A stretch of 64,000 nt of DNA, from positions 1-64,000 of IMG/VR virus record IMGVR_UViG_3300021962_000072; one strand, given 5' to 3'. The position numbers were made by a program, and so were the translations under genes. Below, one piece after another: positions 25,369 through 34,999 of the stretch (positions within the stretch are counted from its first letter, which is position 1; each line of letters opens with the position of its first letter). Origin of the DNA: a virus. Below the pieces are notes generated by a model that saw only the letters and a program-made list of their open reading frames with translations, ran no database searches and had not been told where the DNA came from.

Positions 25369-26032
25369 AATTAATTTTAAAATCGTCCGTTGTTATCTGT
25401 TTAAAATCTTCTAACAATTCTCTCTCTAATCTAAATGATACCTTAGACGAATTATGAAAAAAGTCTGCTAGTTTGTATTTCTGATTAGCACGATTTAAAA
25501 ATGGACTAAAGATCTTATCAAACTTGTATCTATAATCGTGCTGTTCATACGCAGGTTCAATAGAAATGTCAATTAGATCTGTCGGAGTTCGACTAGTAAA
25601 CAGCAGCTCTCTTACTACAAGTTGTAAACGTGGAATAGATCCGTAATTGGTAGCAGCGTGTATATGACTAGCATCCATGTATGCCCATCGATTATCTCTA
25701 ACACATTCGTGCATTACCTTATTATCTAAATCAATTAGATAAGATTGTTCGCCTGTTAAATTTAAGTGCCAGCGATTGTCTATATCAGCGTGTGCCATGT
25801 AACTTTCGCCGGGCTCTAATTTGATAATACGTGCCTGTCCAACAGTGTAGGGAAGTGTATTTAAAACTTCTTCCCAGGCCGTGCCCTTATAAATCTCTTT
25901 AATAGTCCATTCATCATAAAAGAAATTACCAGTTGGTTCGTTAAGTACCGCACTATCATCCTGAATAGGACATTCTTTAAGGGCCTTCTCAATTAATCCA
26001 TCTGGGCATTGCCATCGTTGCTTCTTAATCAT
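25361..26032 (-). CDS. Aspartyl-hydroxylase-like 2OG oxygenase
   Basis: A 223-residue protein. PGESYMAHADIDNRWHLNL carries H-x-D, AYMDASHIHAATNYGS the distal His, and IPRLQLVVREL the Arg. It is coupled to the radical SAM gene downstream. It shares a 10-base divergent spacer with the PP-loop gene. Confidence 0.72.
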   Translation of the reverse strand: MIKKQRWQCPDGLIEKALKECPIQDDSAVLNEPTGNFFYDEWTIKEIYKGTAWEEVLNTLPYTVGQARIIKLEPGESYMAHADIDNRWHLNLTGEQSYLIDLDNKVMHECVRDNRWAYMDASHIHAATNYGSIPRLQLVVRELLFTSRTPTDLIDISIEPAYEQHDYRYKFDKIFSPFLNRANQKYKLADFFHNSSKVSFRLERELLEDFKQITTDDFKINYE

Positions 26033-26042
26033 AGAAATATTT

Positions 26043-26753
26043 ATGTGCTACTATAATGATGTAAATACGTTTATGAACCTATACCTTAACCCCGAGTGGA
26101 AAAAGATTGGAATTAGCATAAGTGGTGGAGCAGACAGTGCGCTATTATCATTTTTAATTTGTTCTAATACTGATGCAGAAATACATTTTACCAATCAGAT
26201 ACGACTTTGGAAAACTAGACCTTGGCAGGAATACGTAGCCGATAAAGTAATAGGTTGGTTTCAGAAACGTTTTAAAAATAAATTTTATGTACATCGAAAT
26301 CTAATTCCTCCCGAATTAGAATGGGCAGACAAAGGTCCTAATATTATCGACGAATACGGAAAGTTGAAAAGCGGTAATCAAATCATATTGAGATCGCACA
26401 ATGAATATATCGCTCACAAATATAATTTAAATGCACTATATGGGGGCATAAACAAAAATCCAAATATTCCGATAGACGGCTCATTGAGTGATAGAGATGA
26501 AGGACATATACCTCCGTACTTTGAACATAATGGAATTAGTATTTGTCATCCGTTCGTACACACAACTAAAGATTGGATAGTAAAACAATATTATGAAAAT
26601 CATATTGAAGATTTATTAAATCTAACTCGCAGTTGTGAGGGAGAATTTGAAGGTATTGATTATCAAACCTATCAACCTGGTCAATATGTTCCTACTTGTG
26701 GGAAATGTTTTTGGTGTAAAGAAAGAGCCTGGGCAATTGAATCATCCAAGTAA
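26043..26753 (+). CDS. PP-loop ATP pyrophosphatase, QueC-like
   Basis: A 236-residue protein. SGGADSALL at 27-35 is the PP-loop. C-terminal CGKCFWCKERAWA has the Cys pattern of QueC (7-cyano-7-deazaguanine synthase), with an extra Cys in LTRSCEGEFEG. It probably adenylates a substrate and may form an amide or nitrile. A later ATG at 26073 is an alternative start. It overlaps the first of four plus-strand radical SAM genes. Confidence 0.8.
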   Translation: MCYYNDVNTFMNLYLNPEWKKIGISISGGADSALLSFLICSNTDAEIHFTNQIRLWKTRPWQEYVADKVIGWFQKRFKNKFYVHRNLIPPELEWADKGPNIIDEYGKLKSGNQIILRSHNEYIAHKYNLNALYGGINKNPNIPIDGSLSDRDEGHIPPYFEHNGISICHPFVHTTKDWIVKQYYENHIEDLLNLTRSCEGEFEGIDYQTYQPGQYVPTCGKCFWCKERAWAIESSK

Positions 26754-28002
26754 AACCTTTTGTATGCATCCTTTTACAGGATTAGCAACACGCGAAGACG
26801 GTGCAATTAAAATATGCTGCCGCAGCCAACCTATTGGTTGGATACAAGAACAAAGTTTAGAAGAAGTGTGGAACAGTGATAACATGAAACTGGTCCGGCA
26901 ACAGGTCTTACATAATGAAAGACCTGAAGTTTGTAAACCTTGTTTCGATCTAGAAGATCAGGGAGTTGAAAGTCTACGCCAGCGTCACATTAATGGCGTC
27001 ATTCCTGAAGCACGTATTAACTTATATCCACACGCACTAAATGGAATGGATCATAACTTCAATATGCCATTTACATTTCCTACTATTGAGATTAAACTTA
27101 ACAATCTTTGCAATCTCAAATGTAGAATGTGCAATCCGTTGGATAGCACGAACTGGAAAGATTGGGATGAAGTTAAACCTTTCTACGAAAAAGAAAACAA
27201 TTACCTAGTACCTACTGTAGCCAAGTTAGTTAAGACTCCCGGACAATACATAGGACCGTTTGATAACACTGATAATTGGTGGAATAGTTTTGAAAAATTA
27301 CTTCCTCATTTTAGACGTGTAGAATTTGCAGGCGGCGAACCTCTAATGGATCCGCAGCATTATCGAATACTAGATATGCTAGAGCCATATGGCAAGAATA
27401 TAGAATTAAAATATGCCACTAATGGCACAACACTAGGAATAAAGGGAGGAAGAAGTGTTCACGAATATTGGCCTAAGTTTAGATCAGTTGCCGTTAATGT
27501 CAGCCTTGACGGCGTTGGGAATGTTTACAATTACATACGCACTAACAGTAACTGGGATTTGGTTGTTAACAACATACGAGAAATACAAAAAATCAAAAAT
27601 GTTACGCGAATAGTAGGAGCATTTACCGCGCAGGCCGCTAATATATTACAGGCTGCAGAATGTGTAGATCATTTTATCAACGAATTAGGAATAGTATTCT
27701 ATAGTCATAGAGTAAGTTACCCTAATGTGTTATCTGCACAGGTATTGCCTCAACCGTTAAAAGAAGAAGCAATTAACAGATTGAAATCAGTAGAACAAAG
27801 ACTGTTTACGTTTCCAGCTATAACAGAAAATGCTTTGCTAGAAAAAGTAACAAGACAACAAATCAAAGATAATATAAATTATCTACAGGCTAAAGATCAA
27901 AGTCATCTATGGAACGACTTTGTTGAATTTAATAAAAGATTAGACAGCACACGTAATCAAAGTCTAACAGATGCTGTGCCAGAGTTTAAAGACTATGTAT
28001 AA
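26737..28002 (+). CDS. Radical SAM protein with N-terminal Cys cluster (twitch/SPASM type)
   Basis: The frame opens at 26635, but family likeness starts at FCMHPF, so TTG at 26737 is taken as the start (421 residues). N-terminal cysteines (FCMHPF, ICCRS, VCKPCF) look like an auxiliary-cluster domain placed before the core. The core has Cys125/129/132 (CNLKCRMC) and FAGGEPLMDP. Two paralogues are at 32991 and 34996. It is coupled by ATGTATAA to the next gene. Confidence 0.8.
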   Translation: MNHPSKTFCMHPFTGLATREDGAIKICCRSQPIGWIQEQSLEEVWNSDNMKLVRQQVLHNERPEVCKPCFDLEDQGVESLRQRHINGVIPEARINLYPHALNGMDHNFNMPFTFPTIEIKLNNLCNLKCRMCNPLDSTNWKDWDEVKPFYEKENNYLVPTVAKLVKTPGQYIGPFDNTDNWWNSFEKLLPHFRRVEFAGGEPLMDPQHYRILDMLEPYGKNIELKYATNGTTLGIKGGRSVHEYWPKFRSVAVNVSLDGVGNVYNYIRTNSNWDLVVNNIREIQKIKNVTRIVGAFTAQAANILQAAECVDHFINELGIVFYSHRVSYPNVLSAQVLPQPLKEEAINRLKSVEQRLFTFPAITENALLEKVTRQQIKDNINYLQAKDQSHLWNDFVEFNKRLDSTRNQSLTDAVPEFKDYV

Positions 28003-28987
28003 ACTTTCCGACATAAAAAGTATACACTTGGAATTAACCACAAGATGCCAAGCTAGGTGTCCTATGTGTCCTAGAAGAATCAATGGTGGAATATTAAATC
28101 CATTGTTTGAAATAACAGAAATTGATCTAGATGTATTTAAAAAATGGTTTCCTGAAAGTTTTATTCAGCAGTTACAGGGAATTAATCTATGCGGGAATCT
28201 TGGAGATCCTATAATTGCCAAGGATTGTTTAGAAATATTAGAATACATTAGATCTATAAATCCTTCTGTTATATTGAATATGCACACTAATGGAAGTGCT
28301 AGAGATATCAAATGGTGGGAAAGATTAGCCAAGCTCAACATAAGGGTAGCATTCGGCATCGATGGACTAAAGGATACACATCATTTGTATAGGATCGATA
28401 CTGACTTTGATAAGATAATAGAAAATGCTCGGGCATTTATACAAGCAGGCGGTAACGCTGAATGGGCTATGTTAGCGTTTGCTCATAATGAACACCAGAT
28501 AGAATCCTGCAGATCTATGTCTCAAGATTTAGGATTTAGAAAATTTACTGTTAAACACACATCTAGATTTCAAGATGATAAACTGCACGTCATTGACGAG
28601 CGAGGAAAAACTACACATATACTTCAACCAACAGTTAAGAGCAAGGAGATGATTCCTAAAATCGTAGAATCATTGAAAGTAGAAAAACCTTTTATAAACT
28701 GCAAGGTGCAAAATAATAAAGAATTTTATATAGGAGCATCGGGATCTATTAGTCCTTGTTGCTGGTTAGATTTTAGTTGGATACTTCCTAGACACGAAAG
28801 CAGAGTAGACTACATGGATCAAATAGATATGCTACCTAGTCTAAGAGAAAATACACTTGAAGAAATTTTTAATTCTGACTATTTTCACAAGATAGAATCT
28901 ACCTGGATGAATAAACCTCTAAGAGAATGTAGCAGACAGTGCGGATCATTTGATAAGTTGGGAGAACAATTTGTACAAGATCACTAG
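27995..28987 (+). CDS. Radical SAM/SPASM-like protein
   Basis: A 330-residue protein. CQARCPMC gives Cys18/22/25. NLCGNLGDP replaces the usual GGEP, as in some SPASM maturases. The C-terminus has INCKVQ, SPCCWLDF and CSRQCGSF, which look like an auxiliary cluster. The start at 27995 overlaps the previous TAA by 8 bases. It ends in TAG. Confidence 0.82.
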   Translation: MYKLSDIKSIHLELTTRCQARCPMCPRRINGGILNPLFEITEIDLDVFKKWFPESFIQQLQGINLCGNLGDPIIAKDCLEILEYIRSINPSVILNMHTNGSARDIKWWERLAKLNIRVAFGIDGLKDTHHLYRIDTDFDKIIENARAFIQAGGNAEWAMLAFAHNEHQIESCRSMSQDLGFRKFTVKHTSRFQDDKLHVIDERGKTTHILQPTVKSKEMIPKIVESLKVEKPFINCKVQNNKEFYIGASGSISPCCWLDFSWILPRHESRVDYMDQIDMLPSLRENTLEEIFNSDYFHKIESTWMNKPLRECSRQCGSFDKLGEQFVQDH

Positions 28988-29867
28988 TTCTTGGCCACAT
29001 CAGGATCAACTTAAAGTAGAGTGGAATCTAGGCAAGCGGTGTAACTACGACTGTTCATATTGTCCTAGCAGCATACACGATAATTACAGTCCTCACACTG
29101 ATATAAACGTTCTCGAGTCAGCAGTTGATACTTTATGTGAAATAGGTAAACCCTTAAGAATTAGTTTAACTGGTGGAGAACCTTGCGTTCATCCCGACAT
29201 CGAGGATTTTCTAGAATACTTAAAAAGAAAATATGTGTTTTGGGTTAACGTAACTACCAACGGTACCAGAGGATATAAATGGTATTTAGATAACGAAATT
29301 TTTTATAATCATTTAGTATTCAGTCTGCACTTCGAACAAGAATGGATGAGAGTGTTTGACACTATTCTTAAGTTTTATGACAGCACCGAGCGTGATTTTC
29401 ATGTTAATGTAATGGCGCATCATAAACACATGCACAGTGTTCGTACGGTAGTGAAAAAATTCCAAGAGTTAGGCATCAGGTATGCTGTTCGTAGGATAAG
29501 ATGGACTGATGGAGATCATAATATATTTGATGATTTAAGATATGACGGTGACGATCTAGAATGGCTATTAAGTCAAGATGCAACTGCCAAGCCCAATTGC
29601 AGAATAGATGACCAACAGATAATACATGCTAATGATATTATTAAGAATCACTTGAATCAATTCAAAGGATGGACTTGTAATGCCGGAATTGAAAGTTTGA
29701 TGATTAACTGGAACGGTGAAGTACATAGAGCAACCTGTAGGGTCGGTGGAAGCCTTGGCAACATATACGAAGGAACATTTGAAATTCCTTCCAGTCCAAT
29801 TGTTTGTACTAGAGATTGGTGTACTTGTGCAGCCGATATCCCGCTAACAAAATACAAAAATGATTGA
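28971..29867 (+). CDS. Radical SAM protein, GWTCN subgroup
   Basis: A 298-residue protein with a likely TTG start (GGGAG 6 bases upstream). Cys24/28/31 (CNYDCSYC), then LTGGEPCVHP. The C-terminal FKGWTCNAGIESLMIN, CRVGG and CTRDWCTC are shared with the proteins at 30941 and 42009. This marks a paralogous subgroup with its own auxiliary cysteines. It overlaps the next start by 8 bases. Confidence 0.8.
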   Translation: MYKITSSWPHQDQLKVEWNLGKRCNYDCSYCPSSIHDNYSPHTDINVLESAVDTLCEIGKPLRISLTGGEPCVHPDIEDFLEYLKRKYVFWVNVTTNGTRGYKWYLDNEIFYNHLVFSLHFEQEWMRVFDTILKFYDSTERDFHVNVMAHHKHMHSVRTVVKKFQELGIRYAVRRIRWTDGDHNIFDDLRYDGDDLEWLLSQDATAKPNCRIDDQQIIHANDIIKNHLNQFKGWTCNAGIESLMINWNGEVHRATCRVGGSLGNIYEGTFEIPSSPIVCTRDWCTCAADIPLTKYKND

Positions 29868-30963
29868 AACTACTGCTATTAATTTAAAAAATCCTTCCGG
29901 ATTAATGATAACCTGGGATATGTTAAGAAGGTGTAACTTAGATTGCTCCTACTGCGAAAGCACCAGACACAATAATTACAGTCCTTACCCCTCACTAGAA
30001 GAATTAAAAGAAACTTTCAACTTCATTAAACAATATACTGACTTGTATAAAGACAAAAGAGTATACAAAGATCACAGCAATATAGATTTTACCGGAGGTG
30101 AGCCTACGGCTAATCCTAACTTCTGGCCTTTAATTGATTATATAAAATCCGTAGGAGGATTCAAATTAGGTCTTACTACCAACGGAACCTGGGGACCTCA
30201 ATTCACAAGCAAGATCTTAGATAACTTTATACACGTTACTATCAGTTATCATACGGAAGCTTCTCCGAAATTAAAGTTACGCAGCTGGAAGAACATCATT
30301 GAATTGCATAAAGCGGGAATGAGTGTGCAGGCCAATATAATGTTACACTGTGACCACTTCGATGAAGCTGTTGAGATTTGTGAAAATCTAAGATCTAACG
30401 GTATTACAAAGATAAACCCTGTGCCCATCGGTGATGGTAACATGGAACGCAAGGGATGGTTCATAGATTCAGAAGGTAAGAATCGTAGAACCAGTCACGA
30501 ATATACTAAAGAACAACAAGATTGGTTCTTTAAATTTATGAATCTTGATAGATCGGCTGAACAAAAACAAGAAGGAACTAACATAGGTCGAGCCTGCTGC
30601 GGTGGCAGATGCACTACAGGAAAAGTCAACGGCGAGTGGACTGAGGTAAAGTTAGTAAAGAACTGGTTTAAAGATTGGCATTGTACAGTTAATTGGTTCT
30701 TTATGCACATTGACCAACATACAGGAAATGTCTTTCATCATCAAACTTGTCAAGCTACATTTGATGGCAAGGGTCCTATTGGTAATATAAAAGAATCACA
30801 ACAGATCCTAGATAATTTAAAAGAGTTTTTAAACAAGGATAAACTTCCTGCAATCGTATGTCCTAATCAGAGATGCGGTTGTGGTATGTGTGTACCTAAA
30901 GCACAATCGTTTGAAGATTTTAAACAGCTTTGGAAAGAAGTTACAACGGCTGAATTGGAATAA
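29860..30963 (+). CDS. Radical SAM protein, RACCGG subgroup
   Basis: A 367-residue protein. Cys25/29/32 (CNLDCSYC) and FTGGEPTANP. Downstream GRACCGGRCTTG, WHCTVNWFFMHID, TCQATFDGKG and CGCGMCVPKA match the protein at 31909 closely. Many paired cysteines imply at least one extra Fe-S cluster. It ends convergently with the 30941 gene, overlapping by 23 bases. Confidence 0.85.
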   Translation: MIETTAINLKNPSGLMITWDMLRRCNLDCSYCESTRHNNYSPYPSLEELKETFNFIKQYTDLYKDKRVYKDHSNIDFTGGEPTANPNFWPLIDYIKSVGGFKLGLTTNGTWGPQFTSKILDNFIHVTISYHTEASPKLKLRSWKNIIELHKAGMSVQANIMLHCDHFDEAVEICENLRSNGITKINPVPIGDGNMERKGWFIDSEGKNRRTSHEYTKEQQDWFFKFMNLDRSAEQKQEGTNIGRACCGGRCTTGKVNGEWTEVKLVKNWFKDWHCTVNWFFMHIDQHTGNVFHHQTCQATFDGKGPIGNIKESQQILDNLKEFLNKDKLPAIVCPNQRCGCGMCVPKAQSFEDFKQLWKEVTTAELE

Positions 30964-31915
30964 ATTTATTAATTCCGGTTTCAAAACCGCACTCACATAT
31001 GTCTTTCTGACAAACTATCGGTTTGATATTGGGACTAAACTCTCTAACAAAGTTCTCATCATAGAGATTATAAAAAGAATCTCTCCCGTAAACCTTCTGT
31101 TTACAATTGCCACCTATACGGCCTGTCTGAAATATTTCAAGATGATCTACACCTAAGTTACAGATCCATCCTTTGAATTTATTTTTCCCTTGTAGAGTAA
31201 GCCAATTATCTGCAACAAGTTTCTTTTTTCCGTTCTCGATCACCCATAGTTTATAATATTCTTTGTAGGGCAAAGTAAACCACCACCATAGATTAGGCCA
31301 ACGTTTGAGAGGCTTCTCGAGATATTGAACTTGATCAGAGTTGTATCTACTTTCTCCGTTAAAGTGTACCCATTTGGCAACTATAGGCCAACGCTTTTCG
31401 CTGCCCCTTAACATCTCTAATATGCCTTTGCACTTATCCCAATGTGCAGGATCCATTAATACATTGGCAACTAGATTAGTTTTTTCTCTATAAAGAGCAT
31501 CCCCTACATCGATAATGTGATGCGGTTTGGCATATTCGTGATGCACAGATATTTCTACAGCATCAAACAACTTAGCATGTTGTTTCCACCAGTTGCTACT
31601 TTTGTAACCATTAGTTGATAATCGGATAACTGCATTATAATTTGATTTTAAAAACTTACATAAGTCAGGCAACTTCTTCCACAGTGTAGGTTCACCACCT
31701 ACTAAGTAGAATTCAAAAACATCTTTACCGTTATTTTTATAAGTGTCTAAAAGATATTTTAAATTTTTAATTAATAATTCATAATCTGGCCAGGGATGAT
31801 CACCTTCGTTGCTGCCAGGAAAGCAATACGAACATTTGTAATTGCATAGATTACCTAACATAAATTCTATGCTAAGAACATTTGATTTTCTGCTGTTAAT
31901 AACACGAGTCAGCAT
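30941..31915 (-). CDS. Radical SAM protein, GWTCN subgroup
   Basis: A 324-residue protein. Cys24/28/31 (CNYKCSYC), then LVGGEPTLWK. FKGWICNLGVDHLEI and VCQKDICECGF are the subgroup's C-terminal cysteines. It overlaps the upstream RACCGG-type gene by 7 bases, the same pairing of subgroups as at 28971-30963 on the other strand. Confidence 0.82.
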   Translation of the reverse strand: MLTRVINSRKSNVLSIEFMLGNLCNYKCSYCFPGSNEGDHPWPDYELLIKNLKYLLDTYKNNGKDVFEFYLVGGEPTLWKKLPDLCKFLKSNYNAVIRLSTNGYKSSNWWKQHAKLFDAVEISVHHEYAKPHHIIDVGDALYREKTNLVANVLMDPAHWDKCKGILEMLRGSEKRWPIVAKWVHFNGESRYNSDQVQYLEKPLKRWPNLWWWFTLPYKEYYKLWVIENGKKKLVADNWLTLQGKNKFKGWICNLGVDHLEIFQTGRIGGNCKQKVYGRDSFYNLYDENFVREFSPNIKPIVCQKDICECGFETGINKFIPIQPL

Positions 31916-32991
31916 TTGTACTTTTCCATTATTTCATCAAACATTTCTTTTGTTTCTGCTTTAGGAGCACACAGTCCACACCAACAACTATGTTTCTTAC
32001 AAATTATATCTGGTAATGTATCGGTTGATATCCGTTCTTTTAGGTCTTTTAAAATTTTATCTGAGTCTTTTAACATCCCTATGACTCCAACCTTTCCCTC
32101 TAGATTCATTCTACAGTCTTTATTAGTATAGATCTCTCCTGTTGTTTGCCTAATGTAGAGAAAGAATCTATTCACAGAACAATGCCAGCCTTTAAAATTA
32201 TTTCCTTTTATGTAGGTTGTTTCTTTATCTTTGTCTGTGCATAGTACTTCTCCCCCGCAGCAAGCTCTGCCCTGAGAAGAAAGATTGATACCATTTCTAA
32301 AAAATGAAATGACCTTAGTTGTAATCGGAACTTGTTTTATTCCTGTCAAGTATTCAGTTTGTTCAGCGTTGTAATTAAATCTAAACTCAGTCCAAGTATG
32401 ATCTAGTTGTCTTGGAGTATAACTTATATTGTTTTCTTTACACCATTCAACAATCTCTACACACCTATCCCAGTGTTTAGGATGCATCAATACGGAAACT
32501 TTAAAATTCTTTTTTTGATCTCTAAGATAAAGAACATTAGATTTAAATAGTTCCTGTTGCTTAGGCAAGCTTTCTGAATGAAAACTCATTGTAAAGTAGT
32601 CAACAAGATCTGCAATACGTTTCCATCGATCGGTTCCTGTAGTTCCATTTGTAATCAATGCTACATTCAAGTTCCAATCATTGTAGAGGCTTTTCTTTTT
32701 TCTCAAGTACTCTAATATTTCTATAATATTTGGATGGAATATACTTTCTCCGCCTTGGATATTTAGATTTGCAAATCTTATATGCTCGGGCCTATCCATC
32801 ATGTAAAGATTGAGATACTCTACTATAAAGTCAATTGTAGATAAACTATCTTCTAAACTAGGATGATCTATCTTATTGTCGTGCCCATCACCGCAATAAC
32901 TACAATCAAGATTACATTTTAAAGTAGATTCCCAAGCTACTTGAAATGAGTGATGATTATTAGTTTGATCTAAAAACTTAAAATCTGGCAT
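31909..32991 (-). CDS. Radical SAM protein, RACCGG subgroup
   Basis: A 360-residue paralogue of 29860-30963. Cys26/30/33 (CNLDCSYC). The GGE motif appears as IQGGESIFHP. C-terminal GRACCGGEVLC, WHCSVNRFFLYIR and CWCGLCAPKA follow. TAATG overlap with the upstream gene. It is probably derived from an inverted duplication of the two-gene unit across 30950. Confidence 0.83.
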   Translation of the reverse strand: MPDFKFLDQTNNHHSFQVAWESTLKCNLDCSYCGDGHDNKIDHPSLEDSLSTIDFIVEYLNLYMMDRPEHIRFANLNIQGGESIFHPNIIEILEYLRKKKSLYNDWNLNVALITNGTTGTDRWKRIADLVDYFTMSFHSESLPKQQELFKSNVLYLRDQKKNFKVSVLMHPKHWDRCVEIVEWCKENNISYTPRQLDHTWTEFRFNYNAEQTEYLTGIKQVPITTKVISFFRNGINLSSQGRACCGGEVLCTDKDKETTYIKGNNFKGWHCSVNRFFLYIRQTTGEIYTNKDCRMNLEGKVGVIGMLKDSDKILKDLKERISTDTLPDIICKKHSCWCGLCAPKAETKEMFDEIMEKYKC

Positions 32992-34400
32992 TATTCTATG
33001 AATTTTAATTCTGGGAAGAAAGTAGAAAACTTTGTATTTCTTACTTTATCTAACTCTGCGAGATATTCTTTTAATGCTGGTAACAAATGACTGTTGTCTG
33101 CCGAATCCATAAATTCTAGTACAGCTTGCCAGCGGCGCCAACCATAAGGATTCTTTTTCCAAAAGTCTTCATCCTGTCTGTAATTTTCGTGTAACCAGGT
33201 TGCAAATTCTGCAAATGATTTTCTTACTTCTGCTTTATCTTCTTGCGGTAAACATCTAATATCTAAAAATGTAGGTATGTAAAGCAGATGCATATTAAAG
33301 ATACCGCCACCTGCTTGTATTCCGCCCGTGACATTTTCAAAATTTATCTTTTTAAAGTTCTGTTTTATCTTCCATCGAGCAAAGTCTGGCAGATGTTTGA
33401 TGTTTAGTATCTGTATAGCTGTGGCTATACTGACTTGTATATTGTCTGGGGTGTTATCTAACCTGTGCAAGTTCTTTTCGATAACTGACCAATCGCTAGG
33501 ATATCTTATGTAATAATTTTTATCACCATAAGCATCTATGCTAAATCCTACTTTAACTTTTTTAAATTTTGTCCATAGATCAATGATCTCTTCATTTACT
33601 AATAATCCGTTTGTGTTGTATCTGATTAGGATCTTATCCGCATATCCTTGACTGATTATTTCTTCTAAAAACTTTTTGTGTTCTTTTATTAGTAAAGGTT
33701 CCCCGCCTGCAAAGTAAACTTGTTTTAGATTAGGAATCTGTTTATACATTTCTTTCCAGAAGTCTGGATTTTCGTGCCAATAATTGTTGAACTCCTTTTG
33801 GTCCCAACTCATTTGACTCTTCAATGCATCGTGTTTGAATAACGGATAGACTTTTTTATGATCTGCTACCCACAAACTCGAATCGTGTGGACTGCACATA
33901 ACACATTTTAAGTTACAGGTATGGCCTAATCTAAGATCTAGATAGACTAACTTCTCCGGCACAGTGCCATCTTGAGCAGTCTGTTCTACTAACTCCTCTA
34001 AATCGATTCCGTCCAAAGACCAGGATGCTGTTTCCCAAATGCGCTTGCTGGCTATTCCTTTGCTTTCTTCTTCAAAACATTTACGACAGCTAGCAGGAAT
34101 TTCATTGCGCAGCATCGTTGTTCTAACCGAACGCATGTATTCGTTATTCCAGGCGCTCATAGGAGTTTCTCTACCGAAGTTAGCAGGTCGTCCTGTTTCG
34201 TTTTTTACTAATCCTACTATATGATCTTCGCCAGCACCAGAGGCATTTGACGAACAACATAATCTCATGTCGCCATTTGGTCTAGTTGCAAAGTGTATCC
34301 AGGGCAATGCACAAAAAGTATTGCTGCCGGTCATCGATGCTATTTTATTTTGCCAATGGCCTAGCTCAGTATCTTGAGGTTTAATCCAAAATTCTTCCAT
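32991..34400 (-). CDS. Radical SAM protein with N-terminal Cys cluster (twitch/SPASM type)
   Basis: A 469-residue protein. The N-terminal domain has FCALPW (Cys30), LCCSS (Cys48/49) and CRKCFEEE (Cys105/108). The core has Cys162/166/169 (CNLKCVMC) and FAGGEPLLIK. The layout is the same as in 26737 and 34996. Its start overlaps the stop of the 2OG gene upstream. Confidence 0.85.
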   Translation of the reverse strand: MEEFWIKPQDTELGHWQNKIASMTGSNTFCALPWIHFATRPNGDMRLCCSSNASGAGEDHIVGLVKNETGRPANFGRETPMSAWNNEYMRSVRTTMLRNEIPASCRKCFEEESKGIASKRIWETASWSLDGIDLEELVEQTAQDGTVPEKLVYLDLRLGHTCNLKCVMCSPHDSSLWVADHKKVYPLFKHDALKSQMSWDQKEFNNYWHENPDFWKEMYKQIPNLKQVYFAGGEPLLIKEHKKFLEEIISQGYADKILIRYNTNGLLVNEEIIDLWTKFKKVKVGFSIDAYGDKNYYIRYPSDWSVIEKNLHRLDNTPDNIQVSIATAIQILNIKHLPDFARWKIKQNFKKINFENVTGGIQAGGGIFNMHLLYIPTFLDIRCLPQEDKAEVRKSFAEFATWLHENYRQDEDFWKKNPYGWRRWQAVLEFMDSADNSHLLPALKEYLAELDKVRNTKFSTFFPELKFIE

Positions 34401-34999
34401 TAGATCACCCTAGGTCCGTTTGCTATAAACGTAGCACAGATCCATTTCTCGCCTTTGGTTATTACTGTTGACTCGTGTACGCCAGACTGATTAATTGATT
34501 CATCTGGATAGTCATATTCTAGCCAAGCCATTGAACCTTTTTTAGGCTTTATCGAAAAACCTAATACAGGAAAACTAAGTTCTCCACCTTCATAATCATC
34601 ATTCAAATAGAATATAGCAGTATGCTTTCGATCTCCGCCCTTTTCATAATATTTGATCTTCCTTGGTTCTAAAGGAAAATCTACGTGTAGATCAAAAAAC
34701 TGACCTTGATCGTATCTATAAATGTCTCCAGCTTCAATATGACTTCGAGGTACTCCTGTGACTTGGGTTATTATGGCCCAAAAGTGTTCTCTGATTTCTT
34801 GTGGCGTATCCCAACTTATGTTACGTTGTTCAATTCCTTCGTGTACTTGTCCGTCTGACTGCTGATAGGATTCCCACCCTGCTCTAGGATTCATTCCGTC
34901 TTTATTAAACTTGTCAATGATATAATCACAGTATTCGTGATCAACAACATCTTCGTAGACGGCAACTAAAGGCATTTCTGAATATACTATTTTGTTCAT
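34400..34999 (-). CDS. Prolyl-4-hydroxylase-like 2OG/Fe(II) oxygenase
   Basis: A 199-residue protein of the P4Hc type common in phages. DLHVDFP gives H-x-D, FYLNDDYEGGELSFP is the typical central strand, and ESTVITKGEKWI follows the distal His in GVHEST. The Lys or Arg for 2-oxoglutarate lies in that end. It sits between two radical SAM genes with overlaps. Confidence 0.85.
   Translation of the reverse strand: MNKIVYSEMPLVAVYEDVVDHEYCDYIIDKFNKDGMNPRAGWESYQQSDGQVHEGIEQRNISWDTPQEIREHFWAIITQVTGVPRSHIEAGDIYRYDQGQFFDLHVDFPLEPRKIKYYEKGGDRKHTAIFYLNDDYEGGELSFPVLGFSIKPKKGSMAWLEYDYPDESINQSGVHESTVITKGEKWICATFIANGPRVI

Noticed and set aside
3920-28987. Programmed readthrough at TAG stops of the 3453, 11739 and 27995 genes
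   Set aside because: The frames close again after 3, 6 and 8 codons and overlap neighbouring starts, so no meaningful extension exists.
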